64,000 nucleotides of DNA. Origin: Comamonadaceae bacterium OS-1. Lineage in GTDB: Bacteria; Pseudomonadota; Gammaproteobacteria; Burkholderiales; Burkholderiaceae_C. The DNA lies in NCBI GenBank assembly GCA_027923965.1, contig AP026969.1:2604001-2668000 (forward strand), given 5' to 3'. Under the pieces are notes generated by a model. That model was not told the origin of the DNA and ran no database searches. It was given only the letters and a program-made list of their open reading frames with translations. Below, in pieces: positions 34,401 to 43,697 of the stretch (within the stretch, counting starts at the first letter, position 1; each line of letters starts with the position of its first letter). The position numbers were made by a program, and so were the translations under genes.

Positions 34401-37400
34401 CATGGCAAGCTTGGGTGTTAGCGACTTGTATGGGGTTCTGGCTGGCGATGCCGTTACCGCCGTCGCATCCTTGAAAGACGCCTCCGACATTGCAGTCATC
34501 CAGACACCAACACTTGCCGCAGGCAACTACCGGGAAGTCGTCTCTGCCCTAAGTGGCACCGCAGCCAGCAACTACCAACTGGCCAGCAGCGGCAACCAAG
34601 ACGGCACTCTGGCCATTGCCCGCAAGCCAATCACCTACACAGGTAGCGAAAGCACACAAACCTACGGTGCCGCCGCCTTGCCAACACCAGCGCTCAACGG
34701 AGTCGTGGGCACAGACCGCGTCATTGCACAGCAGAGCGTGACAATCGTGCAAAGTCAGCAACACGGCAGTAGTGGTGCTGTTCCTGTAGGTGAGTATCAG
34801 GTTGGGGTCGCCTCGCTCAGCGGTGCCGAGGGCGCCAACTACACCGTAGTACAACCTGGCAGCACACTCGGGCACGCGTTCGTCACACCCAAGCTGCTCA
34901 GCTACGCCGTCCCCCCGTCAAGTCAAATGGTGTACGGCGACGCTGCGCCTGATGTCACATTCAGCGGTCTCGTCAGTGGCGACGTGATTCAAGGGGTGTC
35001 GTATGTCAGCAATGCCGCAGGCGCGCAAGTGCTGGTGCCAAGCACAGGCGTCGGCAGTTATACCCGCAGTATTGCGGGCCTCAGTGGCACGGGCGCCGGC
35101 AACTACGCCCTAGCCATCAGCGACAACACCAGCGGTAATTTAGAAATCACGCCAAGGAGCCTGACCTGGCAGGTCGGGGGTGGCAGCGCTGTTTATGGCG
35201 ACGCAATAACGAACTATGCGAGCCTAATAAACATGGTGCCGGGTGACGCTGTTGACGTGAGTCTTGCCGCACTCGATGGCAGCGGTGCGGCACTGGTGCG
35301 CCCAAGGGTAGGGGTGTATTCGGTCGGCGTGAATGCCATTTCGGGGCCGCGTGCCGCCAACTACGTGCTGGCCACCAGCGGGAATACGCCTGGATCGGTG
35401 CAGATTACGCCACGGACGGTGAATTATTATTACACCGCCACTGAGTCAGTTTACGGTAGCGAACCAAATGCCTATGGGGCGGATGGCGTGTATTTAAGTA
35501 GAAGTAGTACAGCAGGGGTGTTGGCAAGTGATATTGATCAGGTTCATGCTATCACTACCTCCCCAGGTTATGTGCTGGACGCGAATGGTTATGGCAAAAC
35601 ATTATCTAACCGGACACAAGTAGGCTCATATTCTAGAGTCGGTGGATATGTTACTGGTTTGGATAATCCTAACTATATTTTGGGGGTTTCGCTGGAGTCT
35701 CTTGGTTCAACTCCGTATGGCTCTCACTACATTTCAAAAAAACAAATAAATATTTCAGAGGCGAATATAAATAGTATTACATATGGTGATATCTACAACC
35801 CAACTTTTGCCAATTTAAATGGGGTCATGCGAGGCGACGACGTCCATGCTAAATTGGAAGTACTAGCGCCCAGTCAGCTTCTATCTGTAGGAAACTACGG
35901 TATTTATGCAAGTAATTTAGAAGGACAGTCAGCTTCAAATTATTATCTTGCTAAAAATGAAGCACCGATGAGATTAATTGTCAATCCAAAGCCAGTAACT
36001 CTGGAGTCGACTGCGGATTCAGGAAGAGTTATTTATGGTGGAAAAGTTATTACCGATGTTGATTATGGCGCAATTACTGATAGAAATTCCCTTTATAATC
36101 AGCCGCCTGTATCAGTTTATGGTTTGGTTCCTGGTGGAGAGGCTGGTACTTTAATACAACCAGGATCGCCATATTTCGAAATTTCCAGCTCTGGCGCAGT
36201 TAATGCAGGAAACTATCAATGGACACCTGCAGCTTTTTATAGCAGTAACTATACTGTCATGAACCCTAACTATGGCGCAAAGTATCTGACAATACGTCCA
36301 AAAGTTGTCACCGCTAACGTTACTTACACCGAACCAGCACGTGAATACGGCAACACGCAGGGAATGATGCCTGATGTCACTGTTACATGGAATGCCGTGC
36401 GTCAAGGCGATGTTATCGATGTTGGCACCGGATTTGTCGGGCTCCCATCAGGTCAGGACGCGCTAAGTGAGCGACAAAATGTAGGTTTTTATCCGATTCA
36501 TTTCAAAGGAGTAATGGGTAAAGACGCTGCAAACTATCAAGTTAATTACACGCAAAACAGTTACGGGTTAGGGTTATCCGTAGTGCCCAGAAGCGTTAAC
36601 GCCACCATAAATAGTGCCGAGTTTGTTTACGGTAATTCTGTCACGGTTCCAACGCCAGTTTTGGGTATATTGCCAGGTGATTCAGTCACGGCAACAACCG
36701 TGGTGACCAACGGTATCAACGACCTTGAATCTTTTGGTTTGGGTTATCGTCCGCAAGCAGGTCTGTATTATTTGAAGCTGGGACCTTTGTCGGGTGCCTC
36801 TGCGGCCAACTATAAGGTGGGAGGTCAGCAGGATAGGAATGCAAGAAGCTTCAATCGGCCTCTAGACGAGCTGGCGATGTTGCGCATCCAGCCGCGTCCG
36901 CTTACATTTGAGGGGCAGTATCAAGATTTTTCTATTATTTATGGTGATAGTGTTACACCAACGCTTTTTTTATCCGGCGTTCTTCCTGGTGATGATGTCG
37001 ATACGAGGCCCAAGGCACAGTTACGGGTTCTCGTTGATATTACCCCAGGAAACTCCTACTACCAGCAATGGGTGGGCAGTGGTGAGCTAATTTATATTAA
37101 CTCTCGACTATCGGCTGGAGAATATAGCTTGGTTTTCCCTCTGACGGGAATTTCTAGTAAAAATTATCAATTTCCGCTCAAAGCAAATGGGAATTCTGAT
37201 AGTGGCACTTCGCTTATCAGCGTTGCCAAACGAGCAACTGCGGTACTAAATGCGAATATTGAATATGGCAGCACGACACCGGAACCTAGTTTTACCAATG
37301 TGCTGCCCGGCGATGCACTGCATGCTGCTGCCATCTATGAATTACCTGATTTCCGGCTATCAAATCCCCAGGTGCTAGCTCCTGTTGGATTGCTTGATGC

Positions 37401-40023
37401 GGGTAAATATAATCTGACTATTAAGAAGATTGGCGATGAGTCTGCTGCCTTGACAGGTCCTGGTAGCAGGAACTATTATGTACCAATTAATAGTACTACA
37501 TTTACTGTATCGGTTGCACCAAAGATGCTGACGTGGACGCCGAATTCAAACCTAAGCACGACCTATGGCGATTCGGTGAATCTGGGAAGCTTGAGTGGCT
37601 TTGTAAGTGATGACATTAAGGTCAAGTTTGCACAAACTGATCCTGACGAAAATAGATCACTTATAGAAGTTAATGCAAAAATTAAAGATGCCACAGCAGT
37701 TAATGACGAGATTTCCTATCCAGCAGGTGGCTACTCAGCCATCATTAGCTCTAAGTTGTCTCCTCCTCGTTATGGTGGTGAAGCCGATACTCTCTATATT
37801 ACGTACTCTGGATACAACAGGCGTTCAGATAACATTTATGTACCAACTAATGGTTACTGGTATACCTCATCGTTGATCCCGGAGCAGGGTATAGTGAAGG
37901 TACCGTTGCTCCCGACGCAGAGGGTCGCGCTGGTACCGTCAGCTCCAGGTAGCATTCAAAAGTATGATGAAGTTCTTCTGTCAGCAGATGTGGTTAACCT
38001 GACATTGGACCGCCCCATTAATGCCGGCACTCATAAAATATTCACATCAGGCGCCAAACCGACATTAATCGGCGAGCGGATTAGCAATTATCGGCTGCCA
38101 GAAAATATGGAGGTCAGTGTGGAAGTAAAGAAGCGCACCACTAGCTGGTCTGTTGATAATAGCACCCGTCAATACGGAAATTATGAAGGCTGCAATTTCA
38201 AAAGATGCCCAGTAGACGTCCCGGCGACAACACTGGGTACAGTCCACTACGGCAACATGTTGCCAATTGATAATATGGTCAAATCTGGCATACCAAAAGA
38301 ATACATTGAGCACGTTAGCTTAATATCTGCTGACGGAAAGAAGTTGACGGCGGCTGATATTACGGCCCAGACCCCTGTTGGAATGTACTATTTCCAGGTG
38401 CTCGACAGTCTGGTTTCGAAGAATTATGTGTTGGCGGATAGTGGTAACCAAAGCGGACTGCTGCAAATTACCCCAAAATGGCTAAAATACACCACTACCA
38501 GCGCCTTTTACATGCCTGGTGTTGGTTTGGTTGGTCAGCCAGGAAGGGCAACATTGCATGGCGTCATTAACGGTGACCAAGTGACTGCCGTCGTAATCCC
38601 TGAAGATCCGGACCGAATTGTTATTAAAGACTTTAAATCGGAAAAACTTGTTGCTGGTCGATACATATTTCCTGTTCGTGGCCTGATTGGAAAAGATGCA
38701 ACCAATTATCGGGTTGTTCCTGCTGAAGAGGGTGATAGCTATGACCTCCAATACTTTAACCAGCCAATACCGTACTGGGGCTACAACCATCTCGGCACCC
38801 TTGATGTGTTTGCAGACACATCGTTGGGCATGAATTTTATTCCTCCGGTTCCGCTTCCCATCCTGAGCTTGACAGCACAGCCTCGTGCAGATATCAGCCA
38901 AACAATGCCCTCGCTCCCAGCTAACACATACACAGTTACTGGAGGCCCGGCTCCAGTAAACGGCAGTGGCAGCAGTGGTGTAAATATTGGTACCGGCAGC
39001 TCTACGACTACATCCACAACCACTTTGGGCGTCACGCTAAATGCCGGTGGGCAAGCTGACACAAGTGCATCATGCGGTGTGACGGGCTGTCAGAGTTCTG
39101 CCGACACAAAAGCGTCTGGTGGTATTGAGCTTTCAGCAGCCGACAAACTCAAGGCCGAAGCAGAGGCAAGCGCGCGGGTGAAAGCGGGTTTGCAGGGCAT
39201 GGGGGTGGGGGTATCAGCCAAGACTGTTGCTCAAATAGCGATTGAAGTCGCTGGCTCGCACGGTGTCGGTGGTGGCAGTACCATCAACTACGAGGCCCTT
39301 GTAGGTGCCACCGCTGGCGCTCAGGCAGGTGCATCGGCGGGGTTGACAAATGGCTTCAAAACCGATGCCATGTTTGGTGCTGGCTTCACTGCTGGTGGCA
39401 CTACGGGAGTGTCAAACGGTGCGGGAAGCGCTTCGGTTGGTGCGAGTATCTCGACCGGTATGGTGGGTGGTAATTTTTCGATCAAGCCGGGCTATTCCGA
39501 TGGTGTTTTATCTGTCTCTACAAATTTGGGAGCAGCGTTTGGGTTCGGTGGTCTTGCACTGAATATTGATATCAGTATTGACATAATTTCCGTTATAGAT
39601 GGTGTTTCTGATATTCTGAATCATGTTGATAAAACTTCTGAACAACTGGCCCGGGAGTCATATAAAACCGCAGAAAGTCTAAGTAATGATCCTGCTAACC
39701 AAATTAAATTTTTGATAGCAAATCGCGATTGGGAAAAGTATAAACTTGGAGATAACTCCAAGTTTGAAAAGATATTAGCCAAGTACTATAAAATGTTGGA
39801 TGCAGTTAGCGTTCAAAAGGCTTATGAGCTCAAAACGCAGAAAAAATTTATGGAGCTACTTGCTACTGATAAATATGCCGCACTTGATTACTTAAAAGAC
39901 CGTGAAATCATTGAGAAAAATGATAAGGCATATCGTTCATTGGTGAAACAAGCGTATGATCTAAATATTGAATTTGTCTTTCAAGATAGTAGTTATGGCT
40001 TTTCCAGTATCGAGAGACAGTGA
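31417..40023 (+). CDS. Giant filamentous haemagglutinin-type adhesin (TpsA) with MBG repeats
   Basis: The 2868-residue exoprotein starts at TTG 31417. It has an extended signal peptide (NHHYRIVWSQVSDTWIAVSE, then a hydrophobic core to SMASSALDLP) and a TPS secretion domain (about residues 50-270, with IKWNDFSIGQGKQVTFAQP and YLINQNGIAITPTGLVDT). A beta-helix part follows to about residue 700. About 16 MBG-type repeats of ~75-90 residues come next, each opening with a YG[SDTN] motif, from about residue 722 to 2480. A Gly/Ser/Thr-rich segment (about 2510-2720) and a Lys-rich helical C terminus finish the protein. The DNA from about 35.44 to 38.8 kb is visibly more AT-rich than the first six repeats. 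Role: secreted adhesin or biofilm matrix component. Confidence 0.92.
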   Translation: MNHHYRIVWSQVSDTWIAVSEISKGHGKSTSARKRVVSALALLGLSALSMASSALDLPTGAQVSAGAASVQTPAKGSLLVNQSTQRAVIKWNDFSIGQGKQVTFAQPNAGAATLNIVTGNSASSIAGTVTSNGSVYLINQNGIAITPTGLVDTRAGFIASTLRMDENAFMDGKYLFSGKGGSVVNRGRILTGSGGTVGLLGSTVANEGLISAPLGKVALGSGEAATLDLSGDGFLQVMLPTSAVGADGQTLVSNTGVIQADGGMVMLKAATVRQALREAVNMPGTISARSVSGQNGSIVLEGGSGGSVRVTGAMRADGDAMGGRIDVAGANVTLEGASLSATGTERGGLVRVGGAFQGGREQAADSENAALFAGRFGSTPAMTNATTTSIDAASSINVSATGPAGAGGTAIVWSDSTTVMQGAISGRGAVSGGAVEVSAKSTVQSVDLKRIDLGKRGTLLIDPQDILIDSSGTDTAANYSYTPSGLITHLLDADVTALLSAGTTVSLQASQDINWLNNFTFVTRTPTTPGGNLNLSAGRSVELSGIFTTADGNWTIVANDTAAHGVVDVERGAGAASIIVRGANFINSNGNLSLTIADGAGNSNNDVGYIFLGKFNGNGLTAAIPSTPVSVNEGIWLGDDINVSGTIRLTGNLSVLTENSVLSLSGQSVTWTNEKTGGTIDGFQSIKFIENGVTTRFGQLRYGHDAVRLGLGDIPSNDLTRTYGDKDLSIADILPWDAVLSASSLSITGPGVLAAAGNNTMTLSAIDNTLAFAGGLHGGYFVDLMPATIALTISPRTVTPTVSAGAYIYGSPTAVASLAGVVNGDVLKPVATLNRTAGVTMANNGDGFGFAETVAAGRSNFSLTGLIGAQASNYTLDLSGVIGSTLDISPKPLTYVAQGGSHIYGSPNGLPLGVLSGIVANDNVTSHVSLFSAGDAAVLATKLPVGTYSSRVVALVGAEAGNYTIAAGGNTDGQYQVTPKTLTYAFANASSTYGTMASLGVSDLYGVLAGDAVTAVASLKDASDIAVIQTPTLAAGNYREVVSALSGTAASNYQLASSGNQDGTLAIARKPITYTGSESTQTYGAAALPTPALNGVVGTDRVIAQQSVTIVQSQQHGSSGAVPVGEYQVGVASLSGAEGANYTVVQPGSTLGHAFVTPKLLSYAVPPSSQMVYGDAAPDVTFSGLVSGDVIQGVSYVSNAAGAQVLVPSTGVGSYTRSIAGLSGTGAGNYALAISDNTSGNLEITPRSLTWQVGGGSAVYGDAITNYASLINMVPGDAVDVSLAALDGSGAALVRPRVGVYSVGVNAISGPRAANYVLATSGNTPGSVQITPRTVNYYYTATESVYGSEPNAYGADGVYLSRSSTAGVLASDIDQVHAITTSPGYVLDANGYGKTLSNRTQVGSYSRVGGYVTGLDNPNYILGVSLESLGSTPYGSHYISKKQINISEANINSITYGDIYNPTFANLNGVMRGDDVHAKLEVLAPSQLLSVGNYGIYASNLEGQSASNYYLAKNEAPMRLIVNPKPVTLESTADSGRVIYGGKVITDVDYGAITDRNSLYNQPPVSVYGLVPGGEAGTLIQPGSPYFEISSSGAVNAGNYQWTPAAFYSSNYTVMNPNYGAKYLTIRPKVVTANVTYTEPAREYGNTQGMMPDVTVTWNAVRQGDVIDVGTGFVGLPSGQDALSERQNVGFYPIHFKGVMGKDAANYQVNYTQNSYGLGLSVVPRSVNATINSAEFVYGNSVTVPTPVLGILPGDSVTATTVVTNGINDLESFGLGYRPQAGLYYLKLGPLSGASAANYKVGGQQDRNARSFNRPLDELAMLRIQPRPLTFEGQYQDFSIIYGDSVTPTLFLSGVLPGDDVDTRPKAQLRVLVDITPGNSYYQQWVGSGELIYINSRLSAGEYSLVFPLTGISSKNYQFPLKANGNSDSGTSLISVAKRATAVLNANIEYGSTTPEPSFTNVLPGDALHAAAIYELPDFRLSNPQVLAPVGLLDAGKYNLTIKKIGDESAALTGPGSRNYYVPINSTTFTVSVAPKMLTWTPNSNLSTTYGDSVNLGSLSGFVSDDIKVKFAQTDPDENRSLIEVNAKIKDATAVNDEISYPAGGYSAIISSKLSPPRYGGEADTLYITYSGYNRRSDNIYVPTNGYWYTSSLIPEQGIVKVPLLPTQRVALVPSAPGSIQKYDEVLLSADVVNLTLDRPINAGTHKIFTSGAKPTLIGERISNYRLPENMEVSVEVKKRTTSWSVDNSTRQYGNYEGCNFKRCPVDVPATTLGTVHYGNMLPIDNMVKSGIPKEYIEHVSLISADGKKLTAADITAQTPVGMYYFQVLDSLVSKNYVLADSGNQSGLLQITPKWLKYTTTSAFYMPGVGLVGQPGRATLHGVINGDQVTAVVIPEDPDRIVIKDFKSEKLVAGRYIFPVRGLIGKDATNYRVVPAEEGDSYDLQYFNQPIPYWGYNHLGTLDVFADTSLGMNFIPPVPLPILSLTAQPRADISQTMPSLPANTYTVTGGPAPVNGSGSSGVNIGTGSSTTTSTTTLGVTLNAGGQADTSASCGVTGCQSSADTKASGGIELSAADKLKAEAEASARVKAGLQGMGVGVSAKTVAQIAIEVAGSHGVGGGSTINYEALVGATAGAQAGASAGLTNGFKTDAMFGAGFTAGGTTGVSNGAGSASVGASISTGMVGGNFSIKPGYSDGVLSVSTNLGAAFGFGGLALNIDISIDIISVIDGVSDILNHVDKTSEQLARESYKTAESLSNDPANQIKFLIANRDWEKYKLGDNSKFEKILAKYYKMLDAVSVQKAYELKTQKKFMELLATDKYAALDYLKDREIIEKNDKAYRSLVKQAYDLNIEFVFQDSSYGFSSIERQ

Positions 40024-40036
40024 TTTGTAAATTTTT

Positions 40037-40771
40037 ATGAAAACATTTTTTAATATAGAAATTAGATCGGCAGTGCGTATGTTGGTAATTTTCGCGGCAT
40101 GCACGTTTGCCATTACGCAAAATTCTATGGCTGCTCCACAAGGCTTTGTTGATATTTCACTCACTGCGCAGCCCAAGAAATGGGTTATCAATGGAATTCT
40201 TTCTTCGGTGAATGGCTACGGAAATGCCCATTTCGGCATGAATTCGGAACAGGTTCTGCAAGTTATTGGCAGTGATTACCCACAGGCCTTGCCCAGTCTT
40301 AAATCAGACACCCATCTCTCACAACAGACGCCGACCATGACCATTGTTGTCAACGAACTGTCACCTGGACCAGGGCCTGCAACGATCACTTATGTGTTTG
40401 GCGCAAGCAGTCACAAGCTCATTGCCGTCAATGTGTACTGGGTGGTAACGGGCGTGGCTATTCCGGAACAGCAACAGCAATTGATTGAGGCGGCCAGCAC
40501 GGTGACTGCGGGTTTGTTAGGCTACCGGTGGCCGTTGTTGGCCGTGTCGCGCGGCATAGTGCCGGTGCCAGGTGTTCTGCTGGTTTTCTCCGGTAAAGAT
40601 TTTGCTGGCGGTGGGGCAGAAGTGCGGCTGAATGGTGTGGGTGTTGATATTGAAAAACCCAACACCGCCGCGCATTCGCCAGAGGCCCGGGAGCACCGCC
40701 TAGCCCCACCCGGGCCGGCCCAGTTGCACCTCTCATTTGTCGCAAATATTGAGCATCCTGACGTCTACTGA
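40037..40771 (+). CDS. Exported protein of unknown function downstream of tpsA
   Basis: The 244-residue protein has a signal peptide (VRMLVIFAACTFAITQNSMA). The mature part contains NGYGNAHFGMNSEQVLQVIG, which resembles the start of small periplasmic proteins of this general size, then MTIVVNELSPGPGPATITYVFG and VPGVLLVFSGKDFAGGGAEV. It begins 13 bases after the adhesin stop and shares its AT-rich 5' composition, so it is probably a third gene of the secretion operon. The C-terminal ~40 residues are less convincing and run into an IS630 remnant, so the end may be altered. Confidence 0.6.
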   Translation: MKTFFNIEIRSAVRMLVIFAACTFAITQNSMAAPQGFVDISLTAQPKKWVINGILSSVNGYGNAHFGMNSEQVLQVIGSDYPQALPSLKSDTHLSQQTPTMTIVVNELSPGPGPATITYVFGASSHKLIAVNVYWVVTGVAIPEQQQQLIEAASTVTAGLLGYRWPLLAVSRGIVPVPGVLLVFSGKDFAGGGAEVRLNGVGVDIEKPNTAAHSPEAREHRLAPPGPAQLHLSFVANIEHPDVY

Positions 40772-40792
40772 GGCTTCTACAGCAATCGCGAA

Positions 40793-41024
40793 TCAAAATG
40801 CGGGATTCTGAAAGGTTTGGAAATTTTCGGTAAAGCGAGAAGAAAGAGACCGAGAGAGCTTGTGCCAATCGTGCTGAAAAAAGTTCTTGATGGCGCAGGT
40901 GAAGGTCTGAGCATCGGGGAAATAGACGTTGTCACGAACTTTCTCGTTCATCACCTTCCAAGCTCGTTCAATGAGGTTCAGATTGGGGGAATAAGGAGGC
41001 AGGTGCCACAACGTGATACCCAGT
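40793..41024 (-). pseudogene. IS630-family transposase, C-terminal remnant
   Basis: The minus strand encodes GITLWHLPPYSPNLNLIERAWKVMNEKVRDN, the last DDE block (E in LIERAWK) of IS630/Tc1-like transposases, and continues to a normal C terminus. The upstream part is cut off exactly at the left end of the IS21 element at 41025. Confidence 0.8.
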
Positions 41025-41098
41025 TGTTAATTTCCACGCAAACCTGACCCGCAATTTCCATCGAATGCTGACCCACCCTCTTTGCAAGCCTATACGGC

Positions 41099-41893
41099 TC
41101 ACGGTGTGGATAAGTTCTTGGTTTTCTCCTTCTTGGGTTGCATCGGCTGCGCCGAACTATTCTTGAACCGGAAGCTGTCGTTGCAAGTCTCCAGGATATG
41201 GCAATGGTGGGTCAGACGGTCCAGCAGTGCCGTCGTCATCTTCGCATCTCCGAACACAGTCGCCCATTCGCTGAAGCTCAGATTGGTGGTGATCACGACG
41301 CTGGTGCGTTCGTATAGCTTGGACAGCAGGTGGAACAGCAGCGCTCCGCCCGAGGCGCTGAACGGCAAGTAGCCCAGTTCGTCGAGTACCACCAGATCCA
41401 CATACATCAGCCGGGTGGCAATCTGCCCGGACTTGCCTTGGGCTTTCTCCTGCTCCAGGGCATTGACCAGTTCGACCGTGGAGAAGAAGCGCACGCGGCG
41501 GTGGTGGTGCTCAATCGCCTGGATACCCAATGCCGTGGCCAAGTGGCTCTTGCCCGTTCCCGGCCCACCAACCAGGACGATGTTGTTGGCCTGCTCCAGA
41601 AACTCACAGCGGTGCAACTGGCGTACCAAGGCTTCATTCACCTCGCTGTGGCCGAAGTCAAAGCCGGCCAGGTCCCGGTAGACGGGGAAGCGCGCCACCT
41701 TCAACTGGTACGCCACCGAGCGGACTTCCCGCTCCGCGGTCTCCGCCTTGAGCAGTTGGGACAGGATCGGCTGTGCCGCCTCGAACGCCGGTGCGCCTTG
41801 CTGCGTCAGCTCGGCCACGGCCTGGGCCATGCCAAACATCTTGAGCTCACGCAGCATGATCACGATGGCACCGCTTGCTGGGTCATGTCGCAT
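41099..41893 (-). CDS. istB: IS21 transposition helper ATPase IstB (outer element)
   Basis: The 264-residue AAA+ helper protein has Walker [20 protein letters not shown], Walker [18 protein letters not shown] and sensor residues in [36 protein letters not shown]. It stimulates IstA-dependent transposition. The start at ATG 41893 overlaps the istA stop by 11 bases. The frame is intact, but its partner istA is split, so the outer element is likely immobile without help. Confidence 0.92.
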   Translation of the reverse strand: MRHDPASGAIVIMLRELKMFGMAQAVAELTQQGAPAFEAAQPILSQLLKAETAEREVRSVAYQLKVARFPVYRDLAGFDFGHSEVNEALVRQLHRCEFLEQANNIVLVGGPGTGKSHLATALGIQAIEHHHRRVRFFSTVELVNALEQEKAQGKSGQIATRLMYVDLVVLDELGYLPFSASGGALLFHLLSKLYERTSVVITTNLSFSEWATVFGDAKMTTALLDRLTHHCHILETCNDSFRFKNSSAQPMQPKKEKTKNLSTP

Positions 41894-42814
41894 GGCGTAC
41901 CTCCTGGTCGGCAGACGCCGCAGGGCGGCGCAAGCTGTCATACCGCAGCACGTTGGCTTGGGGTTCTCGGTTCAGGCGCAGGGCCTGGGGTGCCGTCACC
42001 GGTGCGGGTGCCGGCTGGCCATCGAGAAGCCGGTGCAGCACATTGAGCACATGGGTCTTGGTCGCCACTCCCGCCTCCAGGGCGAGCTCCACGGCTGCGA
42101 GCACCGCCTGCTCATCGTGGTGCAGCACCAAGGCCAGAATCTCCACCATCTCCCGGTCCCCGCCCGGCTGGCGCAACAGCATGGCCTGCAGCCGCTTGAA
42201 CGCCGGCGGCAATTCGACAAACGGAGCGCCGTTCCTGAGTGCCCCTGGCTTGCGCTGCAGCACGGCCAGGTAGTGGCGCCAGTCGTAGACGGTGCGTCCA
42301 CCCAGGTCATGGCGCCGATCAATGACCCGGGTGTGTTCACAGACCACCTGGCCCTCGGCCGCAATGACCAGCCGTTCGGCATAGACCCGCAGGCTGACGG
42401 GCCGGTTGGCATACGACGCGGGCACGCTGTAGCGGTTGCGTTCGAAGTGCACCAGACAGGTCGGTGATACCCGCTTGGTGTGCTCGACGAAGCCATCGAA
42501 AGGCCGGGGCATGGCCATCAGGGCGGACTTCTCCTGCTCCCATACATCGGCCACTGTGCCAGGCAACTTGCCGTGGGTGATCTCGGTCCACAAGGTCTTG
42601 CAGCGATCCTCCAGCCAATCGTTCAGGGCTGCCAGCGTCGGGAACGCCGGCACAGGCTGCCACAGCCGGTGGCGTGCATCGCGTACGTTCTTCTCCACCT
42701 GGCCCTTCTCCCAGCCGGACGCGGGGTTGCAGAACTCAGCCTCGAACAGGTAGTGGCTGACCATGGCGCCAAAGCGGGCGTTGACGTCGCGCAGTTTGCC
42801 GCGCCGCACCTTGT
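41883..42814 (-). pseudogene. istA: IS21 transposase IstA (outer element), C-terminal part
   Basis: This carries the end of the DDE core (CNPASGWEKGQVEKNVRDAR, with the last catalytic glutamate) and the beta-barrel C-terminal domain (FERNRYSVPASYANRPVSLRVYAERL; HDLGGRTVYDWRHYL). It is separated from its N-terminal part at 45313-45937 by the inner IS21. Removing 42815-45312 and one 6-base duplicate restores one frame across VDKVRRGKLRD. Confidence 0.9.
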
Positions 42815-42890
42815 TGGTCGGTGTCAACTATCTTGACCGCTCGGCGACAACTATCCTGGCCGGTGGAAAGCGGGGAATGATTTTGAATCT

Positions 42891-43697
42891 TTATGTCGTT
42901 GAACGTGCCTTGCGTACTGCTGGGGCTTGCTGCTGAGCTGCTCGTCGGCGGTAACTCTCCACATTCATTTCCAGAATCGTCGAGTGGTGTACCAGGCGGT
43001 CAACGGCCGCCAGCGTCATAGCCGGTTCCACAAACACCTCGCCCCATTGGGAGAACGGCGTGTTGGCAGTGAGGGCCAGGCTCTTGCGTTCATAACGCTC
43101 CGATATGAGCTCGAACAGCACAGAGGTTTCTGACTGGTCTCGCCGTACATAGCTCAGGTCATCCAGAATCAGCAAGTCAAACCGGTCCAGCTTGGCCAAT
43201 TCCTGCGGCAGTCGCAAGTCCCGCCGGGCCGCCTGCAAGCGCTGCACCAGGTCCGAACAGCGCGTAAACAGCACCCGCCGCCCGGCATCAATCAGGGCAT
43301 GGCCCAGAGCACATACCAAATGGCTCTTGCCCACGCCGGGTGGCCCGAACAGCAGTACGTTGGCGCCCCGGTCCAGCCACTGCGTACCTTCGGCCAGTGC
43401 CATCACCTGGGCCTTGGACACGGTGGGAACGGCCGTGAAGTCAAAGCTGGAGAGGCGTTTATCCGGGCTGAGCCCGGACTCCACGCGGTGGCGGTCAATG
43501 CGGCGAGACTCTCGTTCATTGATTTCGTGCTCCAGTAACGCTTCGAGCAGGCGGTGTGCGGGCCAACCCTCAAGGTCCGACAGTGCGCACAGGTCGCCCG
43601 CCAGGCGCTTGATGGTGGGCAGGCGCAGGTCTGTGAGCATCACGCCCAGACGTGCCGATGTGGCGGTAATTGACGTGCTAATTGGCGCCGCGCTCAT
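42891..43697 (-). CDS. istB: IS21 helper ATPase IstB (inner element)
   Basis: The 268-residue AAA+ helper has Walker A VLLFGPPGVGKSHLVCALG, Walker B LLILDDLSYVRRDQSETSV and the ALTANTPFSQWGEVFVEPAMTLAAVDRLVHHSTIL segment typical of IstB. It overlaps istA by 4 bases. It clearly differs from the outer element's IstB, so the two elements belong to different IS21 subgroups. Confidence 0.92.
   Translation of the reverse strand: MSAAPISTSITATSARLGVMLTDLRLPTIKRLAGDLCALSDLEGWPAHRLLEALLEHEINERESRRIDRHRVESGLSPDKRLSSFDFTAVPTVSKAQVMALAEGTQWLDRGANVLLFGPPGVGKSHLVCALGHALIDAGRRVLFTRCSDLVQRLQAARRDLRLPQELAKLDRFDLLILDDLSYVRRDQSETSVLFELISERYERKSLALTANTPFSQWGEVFVEPAMTLAAVDRLVHHSTILEMNVESYRRRAAQQQAPAVRKARSTT

Noticed and set aside
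31417-40023. Frameshift or gene fusion as the cause of the very long adhesin
   Set aside because: The frame is continuous, repeats keep their register across the composition break, and both signal peptide and C terminus are sensible, so it is one gene.
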